DNA of 61,092 nt from Rhodospirillales bacterium (GTDB lineage Bacteria; Pseudomonadota; Alphaproteobacteria; Reyranellales; Reyranellaceae): assembly GCA_009377525.1 (NCBI GenBank), contig WHTW01000030.1, positions 370 through 61,461 of the forward strand, given 5' to 3'. Shown here piece by piece: positions 53,955-61,092 of this stretch (within the stretch, counting starts at the first letter, position 1; every line of letters begins with the position of its first letter). Made by a program: the position numbers and the translations under genes. Below the pieces are notes generated by a model. The model was not told the origin of the DNA. It ran no database searches and saw only the letters and a program-made list of their open reading frames with translations.

Positions 53955-54171
53955 CTAGTGAGAGCCCGGTCCTGTGATCAGGCGCGCCCCGGACTGGAAG
54001 GTGAAGTAGGACCACAGCCAGTCGAGCATCACGACCAGCCGGTTCCCGAAGCCGATCAGGAACGACACGTGGACCGCGCTCCACAGCAGCCAGGCCAGCG
54101 TGCCGTCGAGCGTCACCCAGCCCAGGTCGGCCACGGCGGCGCGCCGTCCTATGGTCGCCATGGTGCCCGCT
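53955..54171 (-). pseudogene. C-terminal relic of a type II NADH dehydrogenase
   Basis: The frame reads [14 protein letters not shown], then [36 protein letters not shown] and Q-S-G-A-R-L-I-T-G. This is the conserved C-terminal membrane-anchor region of NDH-2 enzymes. The FAD and NADH Rossmann domains (about 330 residues) are absent. Upstream it joins, out of frame, a fragment of a DUF2282 gene, so a deletion of more than 1 kb has fused the two. Confidence 0.72.
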
Positions 54172-54357
54172 GATCCAGGCACTTGCCTCGTGGTCTTTCT
54201 TGGACGTGCCGGCGCAGGACGACGTGGCCGTCTGGCAGTCGTTCTTGCCGGCCTTGGAAATGCCGAAGCACTTTTCGCTGTTGCCCTGGGCCTGGGCAGC
54301 GGCGCCGAGCAGCAGCGCGGCGCTGAGCGCGGCGGCGATAGTGAGTTTGGTGTTCAT
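54172..54357 (-). pseudogene. N-terminal relic of a DUF2282 (BufA-type) small exported protein
   Basis: The start is ATG 54357 with a signal peptide ([24 protein letters not shown]). It continues with [16 protein letters not shown] and [10 protein letters not shown], the cysteine pattern of DUF2282 proteins encoded with DUF692/DUF2063 partners. After A-S-A-W-I the homology stops and NDH-2 sequence begins in another frame, so the last cysteine-bearing part is missing. No partner genes are adjacent. A stress-type promoter may survive upstream at 54358-54470. Confidence 0.68.
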
Positions 54358-54471
54358 GACGGTCTCCTCGTGTGAATGGCCCTTTCGGGTGGCCGCACAC
54401 TGTGCTGAGACCGTCACGCGCTGAAATATCGACTCCCTATAAAGTCGATGCGCTTTCGCTATGAAATGAAC

Positions 54472-55413
54472 CTACAGAATGCCTTCTTCCTTGAAGATCT
54501 CCAGGCACTTGCGCAGCGCGTTCTCGTAGCGCGCGCGCTCCTTGGCGATCGACTGGTCGTCCCACTCGAAGAAGCCGCGCTTGGTCTTGAAGCCGATGCG
54601 GCCCTCGTCGACGTTGCGCTGCAGGACCGGCGGCGGGCCGTCGGCATTGGAGAGGTCGGGCCAGATGATCTTGGCGACGGCGCAGGTCGTGTCCCAGCCC
54701 GAATGCTCCTTCTGCACGATCGGGCCGGCCGCGGCGTAGCGGAAGCCGAAGGAGAGCCGCACGGTGGCGTCGATGTCCTCGGGCGAGGCCACGCCCTGCT
54801 CGATCAGCCACAGTGCCTCGCGCATCAATGCGCCCTGGATGCGGTTGCCCAAAAAGCCGATGACGTCCTTCTTGACCTGGACCGGCCGCTTGCCGAGCGA
54901 GCGCATGATCTCGCCGACGCGCTCGGCCTCAGTCACGTCGGTGTGGACCGAACGGACGACCTCGACCAGCGGGATGAGATGCGCCGGCATGAAGAAGTGC
55001 AGGCCCATCATGCGGCCCTGCGTCGCGAGGCCCTTGGCGATCTCGCTGATCGGGAAGCTCGACGAGTTCGAGGTGATGGCGCAGCCGGGCCGCGCGAGCT
55101 TCTCCATCTCGGTGAACAGCCGGCGTTTGAGTTCGAGATCCTCGGTCACCGTCTCGACCACGACGTCGATCGCCTTCCACGACACCTCCGGCAGCGTCGC
55201 ATAGGTCCTGAGGCCCGACGTATCGATGGCCTTGCCGAGTGCGGCGAGCGCGCGCGCACAGGCATCGGGCAGTCCGTCGCGCGTCGATGCCGAGCGCGAC
55301 ACGACGTCCACCTGCCAGCCGCCGCCCAGGAACATGGCGATGATTCCCACACCCATCGTGCCGCCACCCACCACGAGCGCGTGACCTGGGGCATGGCGTT
55401 CGCTTTGCGACAT
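54472..55413 (-). CDS. 3-hydroxyacyl-CoA dehydrogenase family protein
   Basis: The 313-residue NAD-dependent enzyme has V-V-G-G-G-T-M-G-V-G-I-I-A near 14-26 (dinucleotide fold), D-V-V-V-E-T-V-T-E-D near 84 and the catalytic region T-S-N-S-S-S-F-P-I-S-E. G-L-H-F-F-M-P-A-H and G-F-L-G-N-R-I-Q follow, then the helical dimerisation domain. A strong GGGAGGAG precedes the ATG at 55413; the open frame upstream is antisense to the next gene. It is divergent from the enoyl-CoA hydratase gene (90 bases), consistent with a shared beta-oxidation-type pathway. Confidence 0.9.
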   Translation of the reverse strand: MSQSERHAPGHALVVGGGTMGVGIIAMFLGGGWQVDVVSRSASTRDGLPDACARALAALGKAIDTSGLRTYATLPEVSWKAIDVVVETVTEDLELKRRLFTEMEKLARPGCAITSNSSSFPISEIAKGLATQGRMMGLHFFMPAHLIPLVEVVRSVHTDVTEAERVGEIMRSLGKRPVQVKKDVIGFLGNRIQGALMREALWLIEQGVASPEDIDATVRLSFGFRYAAAGPIVQKEHSGWDTTCAVAKIIWPDLSNADGPPPVLQRNVDEGRIGFKTKRGFFEWDDQSIAKERARYENALRKCLEIFKEEGIL

Positions 55414-55503
55414 TCTTGCTCCTCCCAGCTCGACTGGTACCTCGACGGACGCCCCGGCGGCGGGGCAATATCGCCGCTCATCATTAGCCCGTGGGGGAAA
55501 CGT

Positions 55504-56277
55504 ATGAGCGCCACCTTCAAGGATATCGGCGTCAGCAGCGAAGGTCATGTCGGCATCGTCGAAATCCAGCGGCCGCCGCACAATTTCTTCGACAATTCGC
55601 TGATCAACCAGATCGCCGACGCCTTCGAGGCGTTCGACCGCGACGGCAACATCCGCGCCTACGTGCTGTGCGCCCAGGGCAAGTCGTTCTGCGCCGGCGC
55701 CGACTTCGCCAACCGCCCGCAGACCGGCGCCGCCGAAAGCGGCAAGCACCTCTACAAGGAAGCGACCCGCCTGTTCCGCGCCAAGAAGCCCAGCATCGCC
55801 GCGGTGCAGGGTCCGGCGATCGGCGGCGGCCTCGGCCTCGCCATCATGGCGGACTTCCGCGTGACCTGCGCCGAAGGCCGCTTTGCCGCCAACTTCACGC
55901 GGCTCGGCTTCCATCCCGGCTTCTCGCTCACCTTCACCCTGCCGCGCCTGATCGGCCAGCAGCGCGCCAATCTCATGTTCTACACGGGCCGGCGCATCGG
56001 CGGCGAGGAAGCGGTCGCCTGGGGGCTGGCCGACGTGCTGGTTCCGCTCGCCGACGTGCGCAAGGGCGCGCTGGATCTCGCCAAGGAGATCGCCGAATCC
56101 GCACCGCTGGCGCTGCTGTCGACGCGCGAGACCATGCGCCGCGGCTTCGCCGATGCCGCCGAAGCCGCGACCGAGCGCGAGCTGGTCGAGCAGGACTGGA
56201 CGCGCAAGACCGAGGACTTCAAGGAGGGCGTGAAGTCCTACGCCGAGAAGCGCGCCGGCAACTTCAAGGGTCGCTGA
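55504..56277 (+). CDS. Enoyl-CoA hydratase/isomerase family protein
   Basis: The 257-residue crotonase-fold protein shows the first oxyanion segment S-F-C-A-G-A-D-F-A near 61-69. The second is A-V-Q-G-P-A-I-G-G-G-L-G-L-A-I-M-A-D-F near 100-118, and A-N-F-T-R-L-G-F-H-P-G-F carries the region where catalytic glutamate normally lies; here it is not obvious, as in several ligase-like members. Its stop shares one base with the SDR start (TGATG), so the two are translationally coupled. Confidence 0.9.
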   Translation: MSATFKDIGVSSEGHVGIVEIQRPPHNFFDNSLINQIADAFEAFDRDGNIRAYVLCAQGKSFCAGADFANRPQTGAAESGKHLYKEATRLFRAKKPSIAAVQGPAIGGGLGLAIMADFRVTCAEGRFAANFTRLGFHPGFSLTFTLPRLIGQQRANLMFYTGRRIGGEEAVAWGLADVLVPLADVRKGALDLAKEIAESAPLALLSTRETMRRGFADAAEAATERELVEQDWTRKTEDFKEGVKSYAEKRAGNFKGR

Positions 56278-57080
56278 TGGGCCAGGTTTCGGGCAAGGCC
56301 GCCATCGTCACCGGCGGCGCCTCTGGTATTGGCGAAGCTTGCGCCGAGACGCTGGCGCGTGAGGGTGCCGCGGTGCTGGTCACCGATGTCGACGACACGC
56401 TGGGCAAAGGCGTCGTCGAGCGCATCACCAAGGTCGGCGGCAAGGCACGCTACCTTCACCTCGACGTGCGTGACGAGGCGGCGTGGCCGGGCGTGATCGC
56501 CGAGGCGGAGAAGAATTTTGGCCGCCTCGACATCATGGTCGCCAATGCCGGCATCGGCATCATGGCGCCGATCGAGACCATGACTTTGGCCGACTGGCAG
56601 CGCCAGCAGGCGATCAACCTCGATGGCGTGTTCCTGTCGATCAAGCATGCCATCCCCGCACTCAGGCGCTCGGGCGGCGGCTCGATCGTGCTGATGTCGT
56701 CGATCGCGGGCCTGCGCGGCGCACCGGGCCTCGCGGCCTATTCGGCGACCAAGGGCGGCGTGCGCCTGCTCGCGAAGTCGGTGGCGCTGGAGCATGCCGC
56801 CGACAACATCCGCTGCAACTCGGTCCATCCCGGCATCATCGCCACGCCGATCTGGGGCAAGATCCCGACCGGCGCGATGGGCAACATGCGCAATGCACCG
56901 ATCGACCCGGTCGAGCGCTCGGCCGCGATCACACCGCTGGTCCGCGTCGGCGAGGCGCAGGACATCGCCAACGGCGTGCTGTTCCTGTGCACCGAGACCG
57001 CCAACTACATGACCGGCCAGGAGCTGGTGATCGACGGCGGCATCACGGCCGGCGGCAGGCCGCAGCCGCGGCCGCAGTAG
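56277..57080 (+). CDS. Short-chain dehydrogenase/reductase (SDR)
   Basis: The 267-residue classical SDR has cofactor motif T-G-G-A-S-G-I-G-E near 12-20, D39-type acidic residue in V-T-D-V-D-D (NAD preference), N-A-G in V-A-N-A-G-I, catalytic Ser in L-M-S-S-I-A-G, and Y-S-A-T-K near 156-160. The C-terminal G-Q-E-L-V-I-D-G-G-I is typical. It is coupled to the preceding hydratase gene and followed 5 bases later by a DUF423 gene. It likely oxidises a hydroxyacyl or hydroxy intermediate of the same pathway. Confidence 0.93.
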   Translation: MGQVSGKAAIVTGGASGIGEACAETLAREGAAVLVTDVDDTLGKGVVERITKVGGKARYLHLDVRDEAAWPGVIAEAEKNFGRLDIMVANAGIGIMAPIETMTLADWQRQQAINLDGVFLSIKHAIPALRRSGGGSIVLMSSIAGLRGAPGLAAYSATKGGVRLLAKSVALEHAADNIRCNSVHPGIIATPIWGKIPTGAMGNMRNAPIDPVERSAAITPLVRVGEAQDIANGVLFLCTETANYMTGQELVIDGGITAGGRPQPRPQ

Positions 57081-57084
57081 TCCC

Positions 57085-57486
57085 ATGGGCGCTGCGGCGA
57101 AGGGCTGGATCATCGTCGCGGCGCTGAGCGGCGCGATCGCCGTGGCCGTCGGCGCATTCGCGGCGCACGGCCTCGACCTCTCGACCGAGGCCGGCCGCAA
57201 GGCGCGGGAGTGGCTGCAGACGGGCAGCCACTACCAGATCATCCATGCGCTCGCGATCGTGGCCGTGGTCGCGCTGGCGCGCAGCGCGATGCTGAACGGC
57301 CGCGTCGCCATCGTCGCGCAGTGCCTGTTCTTGGTCGGCAGCGTGCTCTTTCCCGGCGCGCTGTACGCGCTTGCCTTCGGGGGCCCGCGATGGCTCGGTG
57401 CGGTGGCTCCGATCGGCGGTGCCGCCTTCATCCTGGGCTGGGCGAGCCTGGCACTTGCCGCCCTGATGAAGACCGACGCCGACTGA
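57085..57486 (+). CDS. DUF423 (YgdD-like) membrane protein
   Basis: The 133-residue protein has four membrane helices. The family motif G-A-F-A-A-H-G-L near residues 23-30 and the Y-Q-I-I-H-A-L-A segment near 50-57 identify it. Function is unknown. It is the last gene of a plus-strand trio with the hydratase and SDR genes, and converges with the CinA-like gene (4 bases between stops). Confidence 0.88.
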   Translation: MGAAAKGWIIVAALSGAIAVAVGAFAAHGLDLSTEAGRKAREWLQTGSHYQIIHALAIVAVVALARSAMLNGRVAIVAQCLFLVGSVLFPGALYALAFGGPRWLGAVAPIGGAAFILGWASLALAALMKTDAD

Positions 57487-57489
57487 CTC

Positions 57490-57972
57490 TCAGGAAAGTT
57501 GCTCGTCCAGCAGCTTCAGCGCCTCGGCCGCGAAGGTGCGCATGTTGGCGACGCGGTCGTTCGAGCCGGTGCGAAGCGTGCGGGCGATCTTGCCCTTCGG
57601 ACCCACGACCGCCACGCACGTGTGACCCGCCGGATCGCCGTAGGAATTGCCGGTCGGTCCCGACGCACCGGTCTCCGCCAGACCCCACGTCGTGTTCAGT
57701 CGCTCACGCACCAGCTCGGCGGCAAGCGTCGCCCACGGCTCGGAAGACGAGCGGATACCCGCGCGCTTCTCCTTGGTGGCCGTCAGGAACGCCTCGCCCG
57801 CCGGCCGCGTATAGACCACGGCGCCGCCCATGAAGTAGGCCGAGGCGCCGGGCACGGCCAGCAGCACGGCCGAGATCAGGCCGCCGGCCGATGATTCGGA
57901 GATACCGACCGTTTCCTTGCGGGCCTTCAGTTTCTCGCCGACCTTCTTTGCCAGCGGCAGAAGCGAATCCAT
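57490..57972 (-). CDS. CinA C-terminal-type nicotinamide mononucleotide amidohydrolase
   Basis: The 160-residue single domain equals the C-terminal half of CinA (PncC). It has V-G-I-S-E-S-S-A-G-G-L-I-S-A near 22-35 with the catalytic serine region, Y-F-M-G-G-A-V-V-Y, W-G-L-A-E-T-G-A-S-G-P near 96-106 and D-P-A-G-H-T-C-V-A-V-V-G. It deamidates NMN in NAD recycling. The gene starts three bases after the upstream DOPA-dioxygenase-like stop, so they are co-transcribed. Confidence 0.92.
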   Translation of the reverse strand: MDSLLPLAKKVGEKLKARKETVGISESSAGGLISAVLLAVPGASAYFMGGAVVYTRPAGEAFLTATKEKRAGIRSSSEPWATLAAELVRERLNTTWGLAETGASGPTGNSYGDPAGHTCVAVVGPKGKIARTLRTGSNDRVANMRTFAAEALKLLDEQLS

Positions 57973-57975
57973 TCG

Positions 57976-58323
57976 TCAGTCCTTTTTCTTGGTGAAGATG
58001 TCGAGCACCAGCGGCACTTGCTGACCGAGCCAGATCGCTCGGTCGCGATGGTCTTCCAGATCCTGGCCGGTATTGGGATGCACGAAGATCGTGAGGTCGC
58101 CGCGGTTGAGCGCCAGCCATGAAAGCAGCGGCGCGAGCTGCTGGTTCTTGAAGGCCACCTGATAGCTGAAGCGGGGGTGCGGGCCGACCGGCCTCTCGTG
58201 GAAGCGGCCCATCTCGATCTCGAACGTCTTCTCGATCTTCTCGCGCAACGCCCGGGCGGGCTCGGTCGTGATGGCGTCGAAATAGACGTGGGCGTGCCAG
58301 TCCTGGATTTTCGCTGTGTCCAT
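57976..58323 (-). CDS. DOPA 4,5-dioxygenase family protein
   Basis: The 115-residue protein has W-H-A-H-V-Y-F-D near 9-16, where the two histidines are expected metal ligands, G-R-F-H-E-R-P-V-G-P-H-P near 39-50 and L-T-I-F-V-H-P-N-T-G near 77-86. These match the small DOPA-dioxygenase-like family, mostly uncharacterised in bacteria. It is the first gene of a minus-strand pair with the CinA-like gene, and divergent from the acyl-CoA dehydrogenase gene (86 bases). Confidence 0.88.
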   Translation of the reverse strand: MDTAKIQDWHAHVYFDAITTEPARALREKIEKTFEIEMGRFHERPVGPHPRFSYQVAFKNQQLAPLLSWLALNRGDLTIFVHPNTGQDLEDHRDRAIWLGQQVPLVLDIFTKKKD

Positions 58324-58409
58324 GCGCTCACCCTATCACATCGTTCAACCCGCCTGACGGAACCTTCTGCCGTTCCCCGGTGCGAGCATGCTTGCTAGGC
58401 TCAGCCATC

Positions 58410-59534
58410 ATGAACTTCGATTTCTCCGACGACCAGAAGCTGCTCAAGGAGCAGGTTCGTAAGTTCCTCACCGACAAGTGCCCGACGAAAGTCGTGCGGC
58501 GCGTGCTCGATGGCAATGAGACCCATGCCGAGGAGGTCTGGAAGGGCCTCGTCGATCTCGGCGTGCCCGGCATCGGCATCCCCGAGGAGCATGGCGGGCT
58601 CGGCCTCTCGCCGCTGGAACTATGCGTCGTCGCCGAGGAGGTCGGCCGTGCCGCCGCGCCGGTGCCGTTCGACACGTCGGTCGTGCTGGCGACAGAGGCG
58701 CTGAAGCTCGCGGGCTCGGACGCGCAGAAGAAGAAGTGGCTGCCCGAGCTGGCGGCCGGCAAGGCGATCGGCACGCTCGCCATCGCCGAGGGGCCGCAGC
58801 CGCCCAAGCCGCGTGGGATCCGCACGACCTTCGGCGGCGGCCGTCTCAACGGCAAGAAGCTGCCCGTGGCCGACGGCGAGGCGGCGACCTTCGCCATCGT
58901 GCTGGCCAATACGGGCGGCCAAGGCGACCGCGCTGTCTCGCTGGTGCTGGTCGACCTCAAGCAGGCGGCTGTCGCCAAGAAGCGCGTCGAGACCATCGAC
59001 CCGGCACGCAAGCACGCCGAGCTCACCTTCAAGGACGCCGCAGCCGACCTTCTCGGCTCGGAGGGCGAGGGCTGGCGGACGCTCGAGCGTCTGTACGACG
59101 CGGCCGCTGTCTACTTCGCCTTCGCCCAGGTGGGCGGCGCCGAGGCCGCGATGTGGATGGCGCGCGACTACGCGCTGCAGCGCCAGGCCTTCGGCCGCGC
59201 CATCGGCTCCTACCAGGCGATCAAGCACAAGCTCGCCGACTGCTACGTCAAGCTCGAGCTGGCGCGCTCCAACGCCTACTACGGCGCCATGATGCTGACC
59301 GAAGGCGGCGCAGACCTGCCGCTGGCCGCGGCGGCGGCGCGCATCGCGGCGACCGACGCCTACGACTTCGCATCGAAGGAGAACATCCAGACCCATGGCG
59401 GCATCGGCTTCACCTGGGAAGCCGATACGCAGTTCCACTATCGCCGGGCGCGCGTGATGGCGTTGGCGCTGGGCGGGCCGATGGCCTGGAAGGACAAGCT
59501 GGTGACGCGGCTGGAACAAAAGAATGTGGCGTAA
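58410..59534 (+). CDS. Acyl-CoA dehydrogenase family protein (1)
   Basis: The 374-residue flavoprotein starts M-N-F-D-F-S-D-D-Q-K-L-L-K-E at 58410; an ATG at 58380 is too early for the family. G-I-G-I-P-E-E-H-G-G-L-G-L near 57-69 marks the N-terminal domain. The usual central W-I-T-N motif is replaced by a divergent G-R-L-N-G-K-K-L-P-V-A. The C-terminal helical domain has R-Q-A-F-G-R-A-I-G-S-Y-Q-A-I-K-H near 255-270 and Q-T-H-G-G-I-G-F-T-W-E. The catalytic base position is not certain. It forms a pair with the next gene, perhaps as a heteromer. Confidence 0.9.
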   Translation: MNFDFSDDQKLLKEQVRKFLTDKCPTKVVRRVLDGNETHAEEVWKGLVDLGVPGIGIPEEHGGLGLSPLELCVVAEEVGRAAAPVPFDTSVVLATEALKLAGSDAQKKKWLPELAAGKAIGTLAIAEGPQPPKPRGIRTTFGGGRLNGKKLPVADGEAATFAIVLANTGGQGDRAVSLVLVDLKQAAVAKKRVETIDPARKHAELTFKDAAADLLGSEGEGWRTLERLYDAAAVYFAFAQVGGAEAAMWMARDYALQRQAFGRAIGSYQAIKHKLADCYVKLELARSNAYYGAMMLTEGGADLPLAAAAARIAATDAYDFASKENIQTHGGIGFTWEADTQFHYRRARVMALALGGPMAWKDKLVTRLEQKNVA

Positions 59535-59537
59535 CAC

Positions 59538-59642
59538 CCCGTCATCCCGACCGAAGCCGAGCGTAGCGGAGGGACCTGCTCATACGGCGCTAGCTGCATG
59601 AAGAGGTCCCTCCACTTCGCTTCGCTCCGGTCGGGATGACGG
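59538..59642. repeat. Long inverted repeat, family B, copy 2
   Basis: CCCGTCATCCCGACC pairs with GGTCGGGATGACGG, with the inner GAGGGACCT...AGGTCCCTC pair as at 28909-29024. It lies between the two acyl-CoA dehydrogenase genes, 18 bases before the second start. Confidence 0.8.
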
Positions 59643-59660
59643 AAAATATTGGAGGAAACC

Positions 59661-60878
59661 ATGGATTTCAACGACACCCCCGAAGAAGCCGCCTTCCGCA
59701 AGGAAGTGCGCGCCTGGCTCGACGCCAACGCCACGCGCAAGAGCGACGACAAGCAGAGCTTCCGCGCGCGCAGCGACGATCCGGAGCTCCTCAGGAAGGC
59801 CAAGGCCTGGCAGGACAAGAAGGCCAAGGCCGGTTATGCGCGCATCACCTGGCCCAAGGAGTATGGCGGCCGCGGCGGCTCGCCCATCCTGCAGGTGATC
59901 TACCAGCAGGAAGAGGCGAACTACCTGGTGCCGCTGGGCTTCTTCGACATCGGGCTTGGCATGTGCATCCCGACCATGATGGCCTATGCCTCGCCCGAGC
60001 ATCTCCAGCGCTATGTGAAGCCCGCGCTGCACGGTGACGAAGTGTGGTGCCAGCTCTTCTCCGAGCCGGCGGCAGGGTCCGACGTGGCCGGCATCCGCAC
60101 CAAGGCCGAACGTGACGGCGACGGCTGGGTGATCAACGGCCAGAAGGTCTGGACCTCGGGCGCGCACTACAGCGACTACGGCATCATCATCACCCGCACC
60201 GACCCCAATGTCCCCAAGCACCAGGGACTGACGATGTTCTTCCTGTCGATGAAGACGCCTGGCGTGGAAGTGCGGCCGATCAAGCAGATGTCGGGCGGTG
60301 CCAACTTCAACGAAGTGTTCTTCACCGACGTGCGCATCCCCGACAGCCAGCGGCTGGGCAAGGTGGGCGAGGGCTGGAAGGCCGCCCTCACCACGCTGAT
60401 GAACGAGCGGCTGGCGGTCGGCATGCCGTCGGGCGGCCTCGACGTCGACGAGCTGATGGAACTCGCCCGCGACACCGACCTCGAGGACGGTCCGGCGATC
60501 CGTAACCAGCAGGTCCGCTCCAAGATCGCCGACTGGTACGTCCAGCGGCAGGGCCTGAAGCTCACGCGCTACCGCACCCTGACGGCGCTCTCCAAGGGCC
60601 AGACTCCCGGGCCGGAATCCTCGATCATCAAGATCGTGGCGGCCCCCAAGATGCAGGACATGGGCGCCTTCGCGATGGAGCTGATGGGCCCGGCCGGCAT
60701 CATGAAGGAGGAGGTGCCGCACGCCGCGGGCTTCCAGGCGCAATGGATCGGCGGCGCCGGCTTCCGTATCGCTGGCGGCACCGATGAGATCCTGCGCAAC
60801 ATCGTGGCCGAGCGCGTGCTCGGCATGCCCGCCGACGTGCGTGTCGACAAGGACGTGCCGTTCAACAAGCTGAAGTGA
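59661..60878 (+). CDS. Acyl-CoA dehydrogenase family protein (2)
   Basis: The 405-residue enzyme has A-Y/R-I-T-W-P-K-E-Y-G-G-R-G near 56-68, Q-L-F-S-E-P-A-A-G-S-D-V-A-G near 130-143 (acyl-CoA dehydrogenase signature 1), W-V-I-N-G-Q-K-V-W-T-S-G near 156-167, and G-G-T-D-E-I-L-R-N-I-V-A-E-R-V-L-G at the end (signature 2). The start at 59661 follows GGAGGA by 4 bases; an upstream in-frame ATG at 59649 lies over the ribosome site. It is probably co-transcribed with the preceding dehydrogenase. Confidence 0.94.
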   Translation: MDFNDTPEEAAFRKEVRAWLDANATRKSDDKQSFRARSDDPELLRKAKAWQDKKAKAGYARITWPKEYGGRGGSPILQVIYQQEEANYLVPLGFFDIGLGMCIPTMMAYASPEHLQRYVKPALHGDEVWCQLFSEPAAGSDVAGIRTKAERDGDGWVINGQKVWTSGAHYSDYGIIITRTDPNVPKHQGLTMFFLSMKTPGVEVRPIKQMSGGANFNEVFFTDVRIPDSQRLGKVGEGWKAALTTLMNERLAVGMPSGGLDVDELMELARDTDLEDGPAIRNQQVRSKIADWYVQRQGLKLTRYRTLTALSKGQTPGPESSIIKIVAAPKMQDMGAFAMELMGPAGIMKEEVPHAAGFQAQWIGGAGFRIAGGTDEILRNIVAERVLGMPADVRVDKDVPFNKLK

Positions 60879-60883
60879 CTCAT

Positions 60884-60999
60884 TCCTCCCCGGCGAAGCC
60901 GGGGAGCTGTCGCCGTCATACGGTGACGGAGGGGTCATGAGCATCTTCGCTGGCGCTCATGACCCCTCCGTCCGCTTCGCGGACACCTCCCCACGCGAA
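60884..60999. repeat. Inverted repeat cluster (family E)
   Basis: Three stacked hairpins: CCCCGGC-GAAG-CCGGGG; GACGGAGGGGTCATGAGC with GCTCATGACCCCTCCGTC; and GTCCGCTTCGCGGAC. It lies between the convergent acyl-CoA dehydrogenase and the gene at the window edge. Confidence 0.75.
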
Positions 61000-61012
61000 G
61001 CGTCTGTCGGAT

Positions 61013-61092
61013 TCACACATCGTGACGCCGCAAGGTGGTGCCGTACTTGATGGCGTGGAAGTCGGCGAGACCGATACGCATGACCTTGGGGC
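61013..61092 (-). CDS. C-terminal end of an unidentified protein (cut by window edge)
   Basis: A minus-strand frame is open from the window edge to TGA at 61013. It reads P-K-V-M-R-I-G-L-A-D-F-H-A-I-K-Y-G-T-T-L then R-R-H-D-V. Only 25 residues are visible, too few to assign. The convergent orientation and hairpins downstream support a real gene end. Confidence 0.4.
   Translation of the reverse strand, partial: PKVMRIGLADFHAIKYGTTLRRHDV

Overview
The window looks like the chromosome of a high-GC alphaproteobacterium. Support comes from the rplM-rpsI pair, the many CoA-linked and flavin/Rieske enzymes, the oligopeptide ABC operon and several families of palindromic intergenic repeats. A Reyranella-like or other Rhodospirillales/Hyphomicrobiales relative would fit, but the genus is a guess. 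Nearly all of the sequence is ordinary dense coding. No rRNA, tRNA, CRISPR array or transposase was recognised.

Layout. Bases 1-6.5 kb: end of an MFS transporter, then a minus-strand run of a PLP sulfhydrylase, two tandem Rieske oxygenases and a GST, with a Crp/Fnr regulator upstream. 6.7-14 kb: small hypothetical, frameshifted lactonase, patatin-like lipase, an OmpR-type two-component system, and a divergent DegP-like protease. 14-23 kb: flavin monooxygenases, a rubredoxin-pirin pair, CoA-binding protein, old yellow enzyme, a dead ABC permease, class II aldolase, enoyl-CoA hydratase and thioesterase. 22.5-26.3 kb: a plant-type ketol-acid reductoisomerase, rplM-rpsI and a gamma-carbonic-anhydrase-like protein. 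26.3-38.6 kb: an accessory stretch with VapBC, tartrate-dehydrogenase-like, VOC and nitronate monooxygenase genes, HigBA, a broken Erm-type methylase and a giant helicase-nuclease-AlbA protein of defence type. 38.7-45.1 kb: five-gene oligopeptide ABC operon on the minus strand. 45.5-48.8 kb: exported PIMT-like protein overlapping a polytopic spermidine-synthase-like protein. 49-54.4 kb: gene relics, two related intergenic elements, and a four-gene plus-strand cassette. 54.4-61 kb: acyl-CoA metabolism genes (3-hydroxyacyl-CoA dehydrogenase, enoyl-CoA hydratase, SDR, two acyl-CoA dehydrogenases), DUF423, CinA and DOPA-dioxygenase-like proteins.

The most notable find is the cassette at 50.6-53.4 kb: TetR regulator, DUF1330 protein, peroxiredoxin-like protein, GrdB-like protein. 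The last two genes are adjacent, and each is interrupted by exactly one in-frame TGA. In each case the TGA lies at the first position of the redox motif (U-P-Y-C and U-P-A-C) and is followed by a hairpin at the distance expected of a bacterial SECIS element. The simplest reading is a two-selenoprotein operon. The proteins should be annotated as full-length selenoproteins rather than as four truncated ORFs.

Other points worth a look are the 2025-residue helicase, the plant-type IlvC, a repeat family sitting between convergent genes (one copy forms the N-terminus of an ABC ATPase), and a pair of diverged intergenic elements, one carrying a textbook sigma-70 promoter with no protein gene behind it.
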